Shown here: positions 54,164 to 62,992 of the stretch, piece after piece | Position numbering within the stretch: position 1 is the stretch's first letter | How the letters are laid out: every line of letters starts with the position of its first letter | Origin: Marisalimonas marina | Lineage (GTDB): Bacteria > Pseudomonadota > Alphaproteobacteria > Puniceispirillales > Marisalimonadaceae | DNA: 64,000 nt | Direction: 5' to 3' | NCBI GenBank assembly: GCA_038131365.1 | Contig: JAYPPH010000003.1 | Location: 496,001-560,000, forward strand | The notes under the pieces: generated by a model | The model's database searches: none | What the model was told of the DNA's origin: nothing | What the model saw: the letters and a program-made list of their open reading frames with translations, nothing else | Program-made: the position numbers and the translations under genes

Positions 54164-55345
54164 ATGTTTGATAACTATGATGTTATAATCATTGGCGCAG
54201 GTGCAGCGGGTTTAATGTGTAGCATTGAAGCTGGAAAAAGAAAAAGAAGTGTTTGTTTAATAGAACACACTTCAAAAATAGCAGAAAAAATAAGAATTTC
54301 TGGTGGTGGAAGATGTAATTTCACAAATTTGTATAGTACTGATAGAAATTTTATTTCTAAAAATATTCATTTTTCTAAATCTGCTTTCGGCAGGTATGAT
54401 CAAAATGACTTTGTTAGTTTAGTTAGCAAGCATAATATTGAGTATTATGAAAAAAAGTTAGGTCAATTATTTTGTAAAAAATCTGCAAAAGAAATTATAG
54501 AGATGTTAATTTCTGAGTGCAAAGATCAAGATATCAAAATTAAACTAGAAACATCTGTCATTTCTATTTCTAAAGAAAAAGACACTTATTTTATCAAAAC
54601 TAACAAAGGTAATTTTTCATCAAAATCATTAGTAGTTGCAACTGGTGGATTGTCTATTCCTAAAATAGGTGCCACTGATTTAGGTTACCGAATAGCGAAA
54701 CAATTCAACTTAAATGTAACTCAAGTATTTCCTGCTCTAGTCCCACTTACTTTTAAAAATGAAACATTAGAGTTTTGTAAAAATCTTACAGGCATTTCAA
54801 TAAATGCATCAGTTGCCATTGATAAAATTTCATTTGAAGAAGGCCTTGTCTTCACTCACAGGGGAATAAGCGGACCATCAATTTTACAGATTTCTTCATA
54901 CTGGAAAGAAGGTAAGCCCATAACCATAAATTTATTACCCTCAGTTAATTTTTATGAAATATTAACCAATAAAAGGCTGAATTCACCTAAAACAAATATT
55001 AGTAATATCTTATCTGAATACCTACCAAAAAAGTTAGCCACAGCTATTTGTGATAAATTAAATATAAATAAAAAAATTAGTGAGACTTCAAATAATGATC
55101 TTCGTAAACTCACTAACTTTATTCATAATTGGTCTATAATTCCAGATGGAACAGAGGGGTACAAAACTGCTGAAGTAACAATTGGTGGGGTAAATACTAA
55201 TGAAATTTCATCTTCTACTATGGAGTGCAAAAAACAGCCAGGTCTATTTTTCATTGGTGAGGTATTAGATGTTACAGGTCACCTTGGGGGACATAATTTT
55301 CAGTGGGCATGGTCAAGTGGATTTGTTGCAGGCCAGAATGTTTAA
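54164..55345 (+). CDS. BaiN/HI0933-family flavoprotein
   Basis: A 393-residue FAD-dependent oxidoreductase of the HI0933/BaiN family. IIGAGAAGLMCSIEAGKR binds FAD, RISGGGRCNFTN is the family signature, and VATGGLSIPKIGATDLGY, TEGYKTAEVTIGGV, and GEVLDVTGHLGGHNFQWAWSSG follow in the normal order. Physiological substrate is unclear in most bacteria. It is convergent with the LysR gene, with no bases between them. Confidence 0.9.
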   Translation: MFDNYDVIIIGAGAAGLMCSIEAGKRKRSVCLIEHTSKIAEKIRISGGGRCNFTNLYSTDRNFISKNIHFSKSAFGRYDQNDFVSLVSKHNIEYYEKKLGQLFCKKSAKEIIEMLISECKDQDIKIKLETSVISISKEKDTYFIKTNKGNFSSKSLVVATGGLSIPKIGATDLGYRIAKQFNLNVTQVFPALVPLTFKNETLEFCKNLTGISINASVAIDKISFEEGLVFTHRGISGPSILQISSYWKEGKPITINLLPSVNFYEILTNKRLNSPKTNISNILSEYLPKKLATAICDKLNINKKISETSNNDLRKLTNFIHNWSIIPDGTEGYKTAEVTIGGVNTNEISSSTMECKKQPGLFFIGEVLDVTGHLGGHNFQWAWSSGFVAGQNV

Positions 55346-56290
55346 CTAAATTATTGATCTTTTTGCAGCATCCGAATTATGGTCCCCTTTTTCGTCCCAA
55401 TAAGGGATAGGACTATATATTTCAATTAAAAAATCTAAAAAAGCTCTAACCTTAGGCGAGAGGTGTTTGCCACTTGGATATACAGCATAGATAGGAACAT
55501 CTTCTTGAACATATTCATCTAAAATAGAAACCAAATTCCCTGCCACTAAATGTCTTCCAACTACAAACCTAGATAACATTGCTAAGCCACCGCCATTTAT
55601 TGCTGACCTGAGTATTGCGTCACCGTGATTAAGTTGTAATTTACCTTTTGCATGTATTAATTTAATTTTGCCATCGACTAAAAAATGCCAGTCATTATAA
55701 GGGCTTCCTTGCCTAAATGTAATAAGATTATGATCCAATATTTCATCTGGATGATTTGGCTTACCATATTTTTCAATATATGAAGGTGAGGCAAAAAGTG
55801 TTCTAGGATTTTGAGCAAGCTTTCTTGCGATTAGAGATGAGTCCTTCATGACAGCAATACGAATGGCTAAATCAATATTATTTTCTATCAGATCCACGTA
55901 TTCATCAGAAATGATCATATCTATCTCGATATCCGGATATCGTTCAGAAAATAAAGGTAAATGAGGTGCTACATGCCTATATGAGAATGTTGCCGGTGCA
56001 GTAATTCTTAAATGGCCCCTAGGTGCATTAGTTGCGCTAGAAACAGCTGCTTCTGCTTCATCAACATCTCCAACTATTCTTCTTGCTCTATCAAGATATG
56101 CAAAACCTACTTCTGTTAAAGATACTGATCTAGTAGTTCTATTTAAGAGTCTGGCACCTAACCTATCTTCTAATGCTGAAATGTTTTTTGAAATAACTGA
56201 GGGTGACAAATCAAGTTCTCTACCCGCTTTAGCCAACGATCTATTGTCTGCAATAGATACAAAAATTCTCATTCCTGTAATTAAATCCAT
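55346..56290 (-). CDS. LysR-family transcriptional regulator
   Basis: A 314-residue LysR regulator. The N-terminal helix-turn-helix covers about residues 1-60 (ITGMRIFVSIADNRSLAKAG, then LDLSPSVISKNISALEDRLG) and the effector domain runs from about 90. The conserved LRITAPATFSYRH pattern places it in the LysR branch often linked to aromatic or quinone stress control. I chose the ATG at 56290, preceded by AGGA, over a frame starting ten codons earlier. It ends next to the flavoprotein gene; no target gene is divergent from it. Confidence 0.9.
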   Translation of the reverse strand: MDLITGMRIFVSIADNRSLAKAGRELDLSPSVISKNISALEDRLGARLLNRTTRSVSLTEVGFAYLDRARRIVGDVDEAEAAVSSATNAPRGHLRITAPATFSYRHVAPHLPLFSERYPDIEIDMIISDEYVDLIENNIDLAIRIAVMKDSSLIARKLAQNPRTLFASPSYIEKYGKPNHPDEILDHNLITFRQGSPYNDWHFLVDGKIKLIHAKGKLQLNHGDAILRSAINGGGLAMLSRFVVGRHLVAGNLVSILDEYVQEDVPIYAVYPSGKHLSPKVRAFLDFLIEIYSPIPYWDEKGDHNSDAAKRSII

Positions 56291-56361
56291 AAATCGTCCT
56301 TTTAATAAAAAATAATACATAACATAATCATTTTTATTTTTGTAGATTGCATTAAAAAAAC

Positions 56362-56390
56362 TTGAAATTTTGGGTGTATTTGCGTATTAC
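56362..56390 (+). promoter_or_regulatory. Sigma-70 promoter of the tRNA-Ser gene
   Basis: TTGAAA (56362-56367) and TATTAC (56385-56390) are separated by 17 bases and lie 51 bases before the mature tRNA end. This is a near-consensus vegetative promoter in the right place, with an implied leader of about 45 bases. Confidence 0.6.
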
Positions 56391-56441
56391 GAGGATGCAT
56401 ACGGCGTGAAGTAAGTCATCAAAGACATATGACGAGACTGC

Positions 56442-56533
56442 GGAGAGATGGCTGAGTGGCTGAAGGCGCCGGTTTGCTAAATCGTTAAAGGGAGCAATCC
56501 CTTTCGGGGGTTCGAATCCCCCTCTCTCCGCCA
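56442..56533 (+). tRNA. tRNA-Ser (anticodon GCU)
   Basis: The seven-base acceptor stem pairs GGAGAGA at 56442-56448 with TCTCTCC at 56523-56529, followed by discriminator G and an encoded CCA. The D loop, a long variable arm (GGGAGCAATCCCTTT region) and the T arm GGGGGTTCGAATCCCCC are present. The anticodon GCT is at 56476-56478, in TTTGCTAAA. The anticodon stem has one mismatch at its outer end. The long variable arm confirms a class II tRNA. Confidence 0.95.
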
Positions 56534-56617
56534 TTAAAATCTCTGTCAATATTAATTTTAAAAAACGATTATTTGATTTATCTTTTTCTTTTACAACTTT
56601 AGCATTAGGATATTAGT

Positions 56618-57016
56618 ATGATAACACGATATACCAGCCCAAATGTTAAAGAGCCTCCTCCAAATCTTTGGTCTAACTGTTTAGTTTGTGACGGAATAGC
56701 CTACATTGCTGGTTTAACATCACGAAATGCAGATGGTATAACTATTGATGGTACAGACGAGTACGAACAAACTAAAATTATTTTCAAAAAACATAAGTCA
56801 TTAATTGAAGCTGCTGGTGGTAAAATGTCAGACTTCACAAAACTCACTATTTTTGTGACACGAATTGAAAATAATAAACAGGTATGGAAAGCAAGAGCCG
56901 AGTTTTTTAAGGGAGATTTTCCTGCTTGCTCTCTTGTTGAAGTTTCTAAATTAGCTGCTCCCAATATCTATGTAGAAATTGAAGGTATAGCTCACATCGG
57001 CAAAGGTCAGCCTTAA
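56618..57016 (+). CDS. RidA/YjgF-family protein without the canonical arginine
   Basis: A 132-residue Rid-superfamily protein, with KLTIFVTRI in the middle and VEVSKLAAPNIYVEIEGIA near the end. The catalytic arginine of RidA (in the usual PARSxVEV motif) is Cys104 here (FPACSLVEV). Enamine/imine deaminase activity of the RidA kind is therefore not expected. It lies downstream of the tRNA-Ser gene and on the same strand, but no operon partner is seen. Confidence 0.85.
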   Translation: MITRYTSPNVKEPPPNLWSNCLVCDGIAYIAGLTSRNADGITIDGTDEYEQTKIIFKKHKSLIEAAGGKMSDFTKLTIFVTRIENNKQVWKARAEFFKGDFPACSLVEVSKLAAPNIYVEIEGIAHIGKGQP

Positions 57017-57069
57017 GTTATTATATATACTCAAATTTATTTAAAATAATAATTTACTGGGTCTACATA

Positions 57070-57690
57070 CTATTTGCACAAGTAAGATATTAATTGATAT
57101 GTCCCTATATCAGCATCTAGAAAAAATTTCTTAGCGTTACCCATTGAAAACATAGCATCATTTGCATTACTAAACTCTAAATACAGACAGCTAGTAAACT
57201 TATTATCTTTTCCTCTTAAACTTTCTTCTTTAGAAATTTTAAACTTATTTATTTCTCTTGATAACCAAATTTCAGAATATACTTGGTTTTGGCATCTATT
57301 CTTTTTTTCATACTCAATTAAAACTTCTTCTTTAAGATTGTCTTTAATTGCTATCGTAAGGCAAAATGACCCTCTTATACTTCCATTTATTGGTTTTCTT
57401 TTAAAAACAGTTCTAGACATGTCTTTAAAAACAAATTCCATAACGAATTTTGTTTTCTTGGTGGGGTTATTCAACTTATTGATATAATCGGCGGAGAAGA
57501 AGGTATTAGAAGTTTTAGCCTCATAACTAGTAAAGTAATTATAATTTGATTTTAGACTTTTAAACCTCCTGGCAAAATTTATATTTTGAACGCTCAACCT
57601 TTCAAAAAGATGTTCATTATTATACCAATCTTCATATTCATTTAGAAAATTTTTATTAGCGTTATTCCATATAGCAAGCAAACCAGACAT
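57070..57690 (-). CDS. Unknown protein with dimeric alpha-beta-barrel (EthD-like) features
   Basis: A 206-residue protein I cannot name. The N-terminal part, EDWYNNEHLFERLSVQ, then FARRFKSL and YFTSYEA, resembles the EthD-like dimeric alpha-beta barrel in which a short helix contains Trp, Asn and His-Leu. Further along MSRTVFKRKPING and SFCLTIAI continue that pattern. It has no signal peptide. Function is unknown; such proteins often act on small hydroxyacid or aromatic intermediates. It is between RidA (convergent) and DUF3147 on the same strand. Confidence 0.55.
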   Translation of the reverse strand: MSGLLAIWNNANKNFLNEYEDWYNNEHLFERLSVQNINFARRFKSLKSNYNYFTSYEAKTSNTFFSADYINKLNNPTKKTKFVMEFVFKDMSRTVFKRKPINGSIRGSFCLTIAIKDNLKEEVLIEYEKKNRCQNQVYSEIWLSREINKFKISKEESLRGKDNKFTSCLYLEFSNANDAMFSMGNAKKFFLDADIGTYQLISYLCK

Positions 57691-57756
57691 GACTTAATAC
57701 CCAATAACTTATTTGAAAAATCGGATGTAATAAAAATTTAGCATACGTTTCTAAAA

Positions 57757-58104
57757 CTAAAAAATTTTATAACCATACTTTTTAGAAAAAAAGTGAACTA
57801 AAATTATACAAAATGTAGTTAAAAAAACACTTATGGTGATAGACCAATAAAAACCAAATTTATTTATAAGATATGGAAAAACCAAAAACATAGGCAGCGT
57901 TGGAAGTACATATAAAAGAGTATAAGACATATGATTAGATATTTTTTCTACCGAGTTACCCTCATAATAAAGCCAAAATAAAATTATAAATGTAGTTAAT
58001 GGTAATGCCGCGATTAGAGCACCTAATCTGTCATTAAATTTTACTATTTCAGTAACAGCAACTATGATTATCGCTGTTATTAAAACTTTAAAGAAAATAA
58101 ACAT
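57757..58104 (-). CDS. DUF3147 family membrane protein
   Basis: A 115-residue protein with four membrane segments: FFKVLITAIIIVAVTEI at the start, then LGALIAALPLTTFIILFWLYYEG, a LLYVLPTLPMFLVFPYL segment and a final helix. The RLGALIAALP loop is the DUF3147 pattern. Function unknown. It follows the SDR gene on the same strand after 25 bases, so the two may be co-transcribed. Confidence 0.75.
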   Translation of the reverse strand: MFIFFKVLITAIIIVAVTEIVKFNDRLGALIAALPLTTFIILFWLYYEGNSVEKISNHMSYTLLYVLPTLPMFLVFPYLINKFGFYWSITISVFLTTFCIILVHFFSKKYGYKIF

Positions 58105-58129
58105 ATTAAAACAATTTGTTACATTATTA

Positions 58130-58888
58130 TCAAAACATTATGTGTCCGCCATCTACTACGTGGGTTTGCCCTGAGACAAAACTCGATAAATCAGAGAGCA
58201 AATAAACAGCTGTGCCAACTAAGTCTTCAGGTCTTTGTTCACGTGATATAGCCCTAGCCTTTAAAAAAGTTTGCTGCCATTCAATTGGTCTATTTTTAGT
58301 TGCATCTGTTATTACAAAACCTGGAGCGATAGTATTGACTCTTACTAAATCTTTTCCACATTCTTTAGCTAATCCTTTTGTCATTGCAAGCACAGCACCC
58401 TTAGTTGCAACATAATGCAGATAGCCAGGTTGACCGGCAACAGCGACCACCGAAGAAATATTAATTATACTTCCCCCATTATTGTTTCGCATATATGGAA
58501 TTACAGCTTTCGAACATTGCCAAATTCCTTTTACATTCACATCAAATATTTTATCCCAAACCGCAACATCAATTTCTTCAAATGGTGTTAGTTTTACTTC
58601 ACGGAAGTAAGCAGCATTATTAATCAACCCATCTACGCGTCCAGTCCAATCATATGCAGCCTTTGCCATTAAATCTGTAGACTTTTCATTAGCAACATCT
58701 ACCTCCACAAATTTAGCTTCTCCTCCCTTGCTTTTTATAATTTCTACTGTTTCTTCTCCTGAATTCATGTCAGCTACAATAATTTTAGCACCATATGAGG
58801 CACAGGCGACTGAAAAGGCCTGACCAATGCCTGTTGAAGCACCGGTAACAATTATTGTTTTATTTTGTAAAATTTGATCATTGCTCAT
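58130..58888 (-). CDS. SDR family oxidoreductase
   Basis: A 252-residue classical SDR. TGASTGIG and NNAA are present, and the active site is intact with INISSVV (Ser) and YVATK (Tyr, Lys). C-terminal VSGQTHVVDGG is normal. The substrate is not evident; sugar, sugar acid or ketone reduction is possible. It is the first of the minus-strand genes of this block and is preceded on the same strand by the epimerase-like gene 64 bases upstream. Confidence 0.85.
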   Translation of the reverse strand: MSNDQILQNKTIIVTGASTGIGQAFSVACASYGAKIIVADMNSGEETVEIIKSKGGEAKFVEVDVANEKSTDLMAKAAYDWTGRVDGLINNAAYFREVKLTPFEEIDVAVWDKIFDVNVKGIWQCSKAVIPYMRNNNGGSIINISSVVAVAGQPGYLHYVATKGAVLAMTKGLAKECGKDLVRVNTIAPGFVITDATKNRPIEWQQTFLKARAISREQRPEDLVGTAVYLLSDLSSFVSGQTHVVDGGHIMF

Positions 58889-58952
58889 AACTACTTCCCC
58901 CTCAGCAAAAAATAATTTCTAATATTATTGTTAAGCTATTTTTTTAAATCAT

Positions 58953-59843
58953 TTAACCTTTATAATAATTATTCCAGTCATGTATGGGTTTAAAACCTAG
59001 AATATCCCTAATTTTTTTCGATGATAATATTGACTCATACTTCTCCATTTTTCTTCTTGTTTTTACATTTGGAAAAAATTTTTTAATTATTTCTTCGGTA
59101 GTAATTCTTACAGAGTTTATATTATGCGTGACATTAAAAACTTCATAACCAAGACCATCCTTTTTAATACACAACTCTATTGCCTGGGCTAAATCTCTTG
59201 CATCAATATAATTAAAGAGATTTCTTAATCTTACACTTGGGTTTTTACAAAACTCTTCAAATCTATGATATTCATGTGGTTCAATAATATTACCTATTCT
59301 TAATGCATAAATATCTATGCCAGTTCTTTTTTGAAAAGCTTTACCAGTTTGTTCATTCAAAACTTTTGAAAGTCCATAGCTATCAGTAGGACTTGTCTCA
59401 TAATCCTCTTCAATAGGAAGCCATTTAGGAATTGGATTACCCTTAGCAAAACAAAAACCATATGTCGTTTCAGAAGATGCAAAGATAATTTTTTTTATTC
59501 CTAGCTTTGTTGCAGCTTCGATAACATTGTAAGTTCCAAGAGTATTTATACGAAATGTTTCATTATCTGGTTTAATTAAAATTCTTGGTATTGCTGCCAA
59601 ATGAACAACGGCTTTATAATTTTCAGGCCCCTCACCTGACTTAAGTTCTGGTATATTTGCATAACCTGATAAAGCATTAAAAAGTTGTCCAGAATCTGTG
59701 ACATCTAAATTTATATTATCAACTCCATCCATCAAAAGTGGGACAAGGTCTGCATTTACAACAGAATAACCTTTTTCTAACAAATATGGAATGAGATGTT
59801 TACCAGCTTTACCGCTTCCACCAGTGACGAATATTTTAGACAT
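58953..59843 (-). CDS. NAD-dependent epimerase/dehydratase family protein
   Basis: A 296-residue extended SDR with TGGSGKAGKHLIPYLLEKG at the N-terminus, YGLSK as the active-site pair, and an SLRIGNI-like stretch (YALRIGNIIEP) near residue 190. This pattern is nearest to uronate dehydrogenase and sugar-nucleotide epimerases. Length below 300 suggests a uronate/sugar dehydrogenase or a simple epimerase. It is divergent from the peroxiredoxin gene across 255 bases of AT-rich DNA, in which I see no other gene. Confidence 0.82.
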   Translation of the reverse strand: MSKIFVTGGSGKAGKHLIPYLLEKGYSVVNADLVPLLMDGVDNINLDVTDSGQLFNALSGYANIPELKSGEGPENYKAVVHLAAIPRILIKPDNETFRINTLGTYNVIEAATKLGIKKIIFASSETTYGFCFAKGNPIPKWLPIEEDYETSPTDSYGLSKVLNEQTGKAFQKRTGIDIYALRIGNIIEPHEYHRFEEFCKNPSVRLRNLFNYIDARDLAQAIELCIKKDGLGYEVFNVTHNINSVRITTEEIIKKFFPNVKTRRKMEKYESILSSKKIRDILGFKPIHDWNNYYKG

Positions 59844-60098
59844 TTTTTAACCCTCTTTAAAAATTTTAAGAATATTTATTTTACATAGAATTTTTCTAAA
59901 ATCTTTTAATTAATTAAAATTTTATTTCGTTAAAAATATCAATTTAAAAAAAAAAATGATGTCTATAAAAAAAATTTAAACACTTTTTTTTGCAAATGAA
60001 TTTTATGAATGATAGGAGCCTTGAATAATTTTGATATGATACTTAATTATCCATAACAAAATTAATAATTAATATAACTTAAATAGAAAGTTTTTAAA

Positions 60099-60749
60099 AT
60101 GACCATTAGAATTAATGAGACTATTCCAGATATAGAAGTGCAAACAGATACAGGTAAACTTAAGCTTCATGAATGGATTGGAGATTCCTGGGCAATATTA
60201 TTTTCACACCCAAAAGACTTTACACCTGTATGTACTACGGAATTTAGTGCAGTTGCACAATTAGCAAATGAATGGGCAATTAGAAAAACCAAAGTCATTG
60301 GTGTTTCAGTCGATGGTGTAGATGATCATAAAAAATGGAAAGAAGACATAAAAAAGTTTGGTAAGAGCATGCCTGATTTTCCTATCATCGCTGATACAGA
60401 TCTTACAGTTTCCAAGGCTTTTAATATGTTACCTGCGGAAGCTTATTTGCCAGATGGAAGAACGCCTAACGATACTGCAACTGTTAGATCTGTATTTATT
60501 ATTGGTCCAGACAAAAAACTTAAACTTACTATGACATACCCGATGACAGTTGGAAGAAATTTTGCAGAAATATTAAGGGCTTTAGATGCTTTGCAACTCA
60601 CAAATGATAGGGGTGTAGCCACTCCTGCAGACTGGCAAGTTGGACAAGATGTCATTATACCGGCTGCATTAAATGATGAAGACGCGCAAGAAAAATTCGG
60701 AAATTTCGAGAAGGTCCTTCCTTATTTAAGAAAAGTAAATTTAAAATAA
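60099..60749 (+). CDS. 1-Cys peroxiredoxin (Prx6 type)
   Basis: A 216-residue peroxiredoxin. HPKDFTPVCTTEF carries the peroxidatic Cys45, the only cysteine in the protein, so it is a 1-Cys enzyme. The C-terminal extension, PADWQVGQDVIIP, fits Prx6. It reduces peroxides and lipid hydroperoxides in the cytoplasm. It is transcribed alone and ends at a strong hairpin. Confidence 0.93.
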   Translation: MTIRINETIPDIEVQTDTGKLKLHEWIGDSWAILFSHPKDFTPVCTTEFSAVAQLANEWAIRKTKVIGVSVDGVDDHKKWKEDIKKFGKSMPDFPIIADTDLTVSKAFNMLPAEAYLPDGRTPNDTATVRSVFIIGPDKKLKLTMTYPMTVGRNFAEILRALDALQLTNDRGVATPADWQVGQDVIIPAALNDEDAQEKFGNFEKVLPYLRKVNLK

Positions 60750-60764
60750 ATTAAAACTATAAAC

Positions 60765-60801
60765 TACAATATAGTCTAAGTTAATATTAGACTATATTGT
60801 A
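60765..60801. terminator. Bidirectional 15-base hairpin between prx and the hydrolase
   Basis: TACAATATAGTCTAA (60765-60779) and its complement (60787-60801) form a perfect 15-base stem with a 7-base loop. It lies between convergent genes, 15 bases after the peroxiredoxin stop. On the plus strand it is followed by ATATTTAAATATTTA. A bidirectional terminator is likely. Confidence 0.6.
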
Positions 60802-60863
60802 TATTTAAATATTTATTTAAAAACAGATTTCTTGATATTTTATTTTATAATTAAAAAATAAAA

Positions 60864-61592
60864 TCACATTGATTTATTAACAAAACTTAAAAACGACTCC
60901 CAAGATTTTTCATCTGCATTTTTTCTATATCTTTTTGAATTAAAAACTGTAAAAGCATGTGGAGCACCAGAATATATGTTAACCTCATAGAATATTTTAT
61001 TTTGTTCTAATTCTTTAGTCACTCCAAAGACATCATCTAATTTTACCGCCTTATCAGCTCCACCATGAGCAATAAAAATTGGCTTCGTGTTTGAAGAATA
61101 ACTCTGACCTTCTGGAGTTTTTACGCCTCCATGAAATGAAGCATATCCTACAATATTTTTTCCCTTACCAGACCTAGCCAATTCTAGTGCTGCAGACCCA
61201 CCAAAACAATAACCCATAATAAATGTTTTTTTATTATTTTTATTAACTTGATTGATACCAGCTAAAATTAAATCCCTCATCCTTTTGCGGTTTTCGTATA
61301 ATTTTTTAGTCTCCGCCTTTCTAAGATTTATCTCTTTTGGACGATTTCCTTTACCGTATAGATCAACTGCAAAAGCTGTGTATCCAAGAGAAGATAACAT
61401 TTTAACTCTTGTTTCTTCGTATTCAGTTAACCCATCCCAATCATGAATAACTATTATTAAGCCTTTAGATTCAGTTTCTGGTTGACTTAAATAGCCCTCA
61501 AACATTTCGTTGTTATAAGAATAGGTTAATTTCTGCCCTGCATGTACATGCATTGATATAAAAAATAAAATTAAAAAAGTTATAAGTCTCAT
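60864..61592 (-). CDS. Exported dienelactone hydrolase-like alpha/beta hydrolase
   Basis: A 242-residue protein with a signal peptide (first 19 residues, ending HAG). The nucleophile is Cys in GYCFGGSAAL, with Asp in HGGADKAV and His in GAPHAF, the dienelactone hydrolase triad. The signal places it in the periplasm. Dienelactone hydrolase itself acts in chlorocatechol breakdown, but most exported homologs have unknown substrates. It is convergent with the peroxiredoxin gene. Confidence 0.85.
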   Translation of the reverse strand: MRLITFLILFFISMHVHAGQKLTYSYNNEMFEGYLSQPETESKGLIIVIHDWDGLTEYEETRVKMLSSLGYTAFAVDLYGKGNRPKEINLRKAETKKLYENRKRMRDLILAGINQVNKNNKKTFIMGYCFGGSAALELARSGKGKNIVGYASFHGGVKTPEGQSYSSNTKPIFIAHGGADKAVKLDDVFGVTKELEQNKIFYEVNIYSGAPHAFTVFNSKRYRKNADEKSWESFLSFVNKSM

Positions 61593-61655
61593 AATTTTTT
61601 CCTAAAATTAACAATGTTGGATATGATATGTATGTGATATATATTCAAAAATTAG

Positions 61656-62765
61656 TCAATTTTTTAAAAAAGAATTCAGTGATTTTTTTATTTTCAATTC
61701 CTTCAAAGTACTATTTAAATTGGAGATAGTTTCTCCATTTAAAGGAATACCGTCTTTGATGTATTGGAACCTTAGTTCATTTTCAATTTGTCCAGGAAGA
61801 TAAATTTTTTTATTTTTAAGTGAACGAGAATTTTTAAATTCACTAATCATTTTTTCAATTTTAATTTGATAAGATTTTAAATCTATTAATTCTTTAATAT
61901 TGATGGCTATAAAAAACTGCCCATCAACGCCTGATATAGCTCCATCAATCATATTACCTGAAGCACTTCCATATTGAGCATCAGAAAGCATTGTTGACAA
62001 CATGCCTACCATCATTGCCAAACCCACTCCTTTGAACCCTCCAATAGGTTGAATTAGGCCATCAATTGCTGCTTCTGGATCAATTGTAGGCAAACCATTT
62101 TTATCAAAAGCCCAGCCTTCAGGAATATTTTCTTTTTTTTGAGCATAAATTCTAATTTTCCCGTGGGATGTTTGACCGAGAGATGCATCTATTACTAAGT
62201 CATCAAATTTTATACCAGGAAAAGAAATCGATATAGGGTTAATACCAACAATTTTATCCATTCCTCCCCAAGGAGCCATTGTTGGTAAAGCGTTAGTACC
62301 AACAATACCAACGCAATTTTGTTTTGAGGCCATCAAGCTATACCAATCTAAAGCTCCACAATGATTACTGCCTTCCAAAGAAACAAATGCAATTCCAAAT
62401 TTTTTTGCTTTATCTATTGCATGCTGAATTGCATATTTAGAGCCAACCTGTCCCATAGAATTGTCACCATTTATCCTAGATATTCCTCCAAATTCTTTAA
62501 CAACTTTTGGTTTTCCTATAGGGTTAACGCCATCTAATGTTAATTTCTTTACATATTCAGGAACTCTAATAACACCATGAGAATGAATACCTCTTAAATC
62601 TGCATGTATTAAGGAATCTGTTACGATTGATGCATCAACATCATTCATTTTGCATGTTATAAATATTGATTTAACTATTTCTGTTAAATCCAAATGATCA
62701 ATTCTTAATTCTTTTTCTATGTTAGGATAGTAAACCATAATTATTATACTACTCGAATAAATCAA
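61656..62765 (-). CDS. Malate/L-lactate dehydrogenase-family (Ldh type 2) oxidoreductase
   Basis: A 369-residue NAD(P)-dependent oxidoreductase of the Ldh2/YlbC family. DLRGIHSHGVIRV, NGDNSMGQVGS, SNHCGALDWYSL and GQTSHGKI are typical motifs. Family members act on malate, sulfolactate, ureidoglycolate or 2,3-diketogulonate. An in-frame ATG at 62738 is a possible later start, since the first nine residues are unusual and no clear ribosome-binding sequence is seen. Substrate unknown. Confidence 0.82.
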   Translation of the reverse strand: MIYSSSIIIMVYYPNIEKELRIDHLDLTEIVKSIFITCKMNDVDASIVTDSLIHADLRGIHSHGVIRVPEYVKKLTLDGVNPIGKPKVVKEFGGISRINGDNSMGQVGSKYAIQHAIDKAKKFGIAFVSLEGSNHCGALDWYSLMASKQNCVGIVGTNALPTMAPWGGMDKIVGINPISISFPGIKFDDLVIDASLGQTSHGKIRIYAQKKENIPEGWAFDKNGLPTIDPEAAIDGLIQPIGGFKGVGLAMMVGMLSTMLSDAQYGSASGNMIDGAISGVDGQFFIAINIKELIDLKSYQIKIEKMISEFKNSRSLKNKKIYLPGQIENELRFQYIKDGIPLNGETISNLNSTLKELKIKKSLNSFLKN

Positions 62766-62844
62766 ATTTAAATAAATATATATTAGAATATTTACAAATT
62801 TAGATAATGTTTGAAATTTAAAAAATTAATTGTATGTTAAATTT

Positions 62845-62988
62845 ATGTGTATAGGTTCTTCTTCAAATTTTTTCTTAATGTTCTTAAGCGCTTTAGCTTC
62901 TTTTATATTTATATGGAATTTTTCAAAAATTAAAAATTTTCTGAATAAAAAAATTAGGAATTTTCATAAAAAGCCTACTAATATCTAG
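62845..62988 (+). CDS. Possible 47-residue single-span membrane peptide
   Basis: An open frame of 47 codons encodes one hydrophobic segment (FFLMFLSALASFIFIW) followed by a basic tail rich in Lys and Asn. It fills most of the 227-base gap between the Ldh-type gene and the multicopper oxidase. There is no clear ribosome-binding sequence, and AT-rich DNA gives such frames by chance. Listed as uncertain. Confidence 0.2.
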   Translation: MCIGSSSNFFLMFLSALASFIFIWNFSKIKNFLNKKIRNFHKKPTNI

Positions 62989-62992
62989 TTGC

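Noticed and set aside
56352..56549. 65-codon minus-strand frame
   Set aside because: It overlaps the tRNA-Ser gene and its promoter completely; the tRNA evidence is much stronger.
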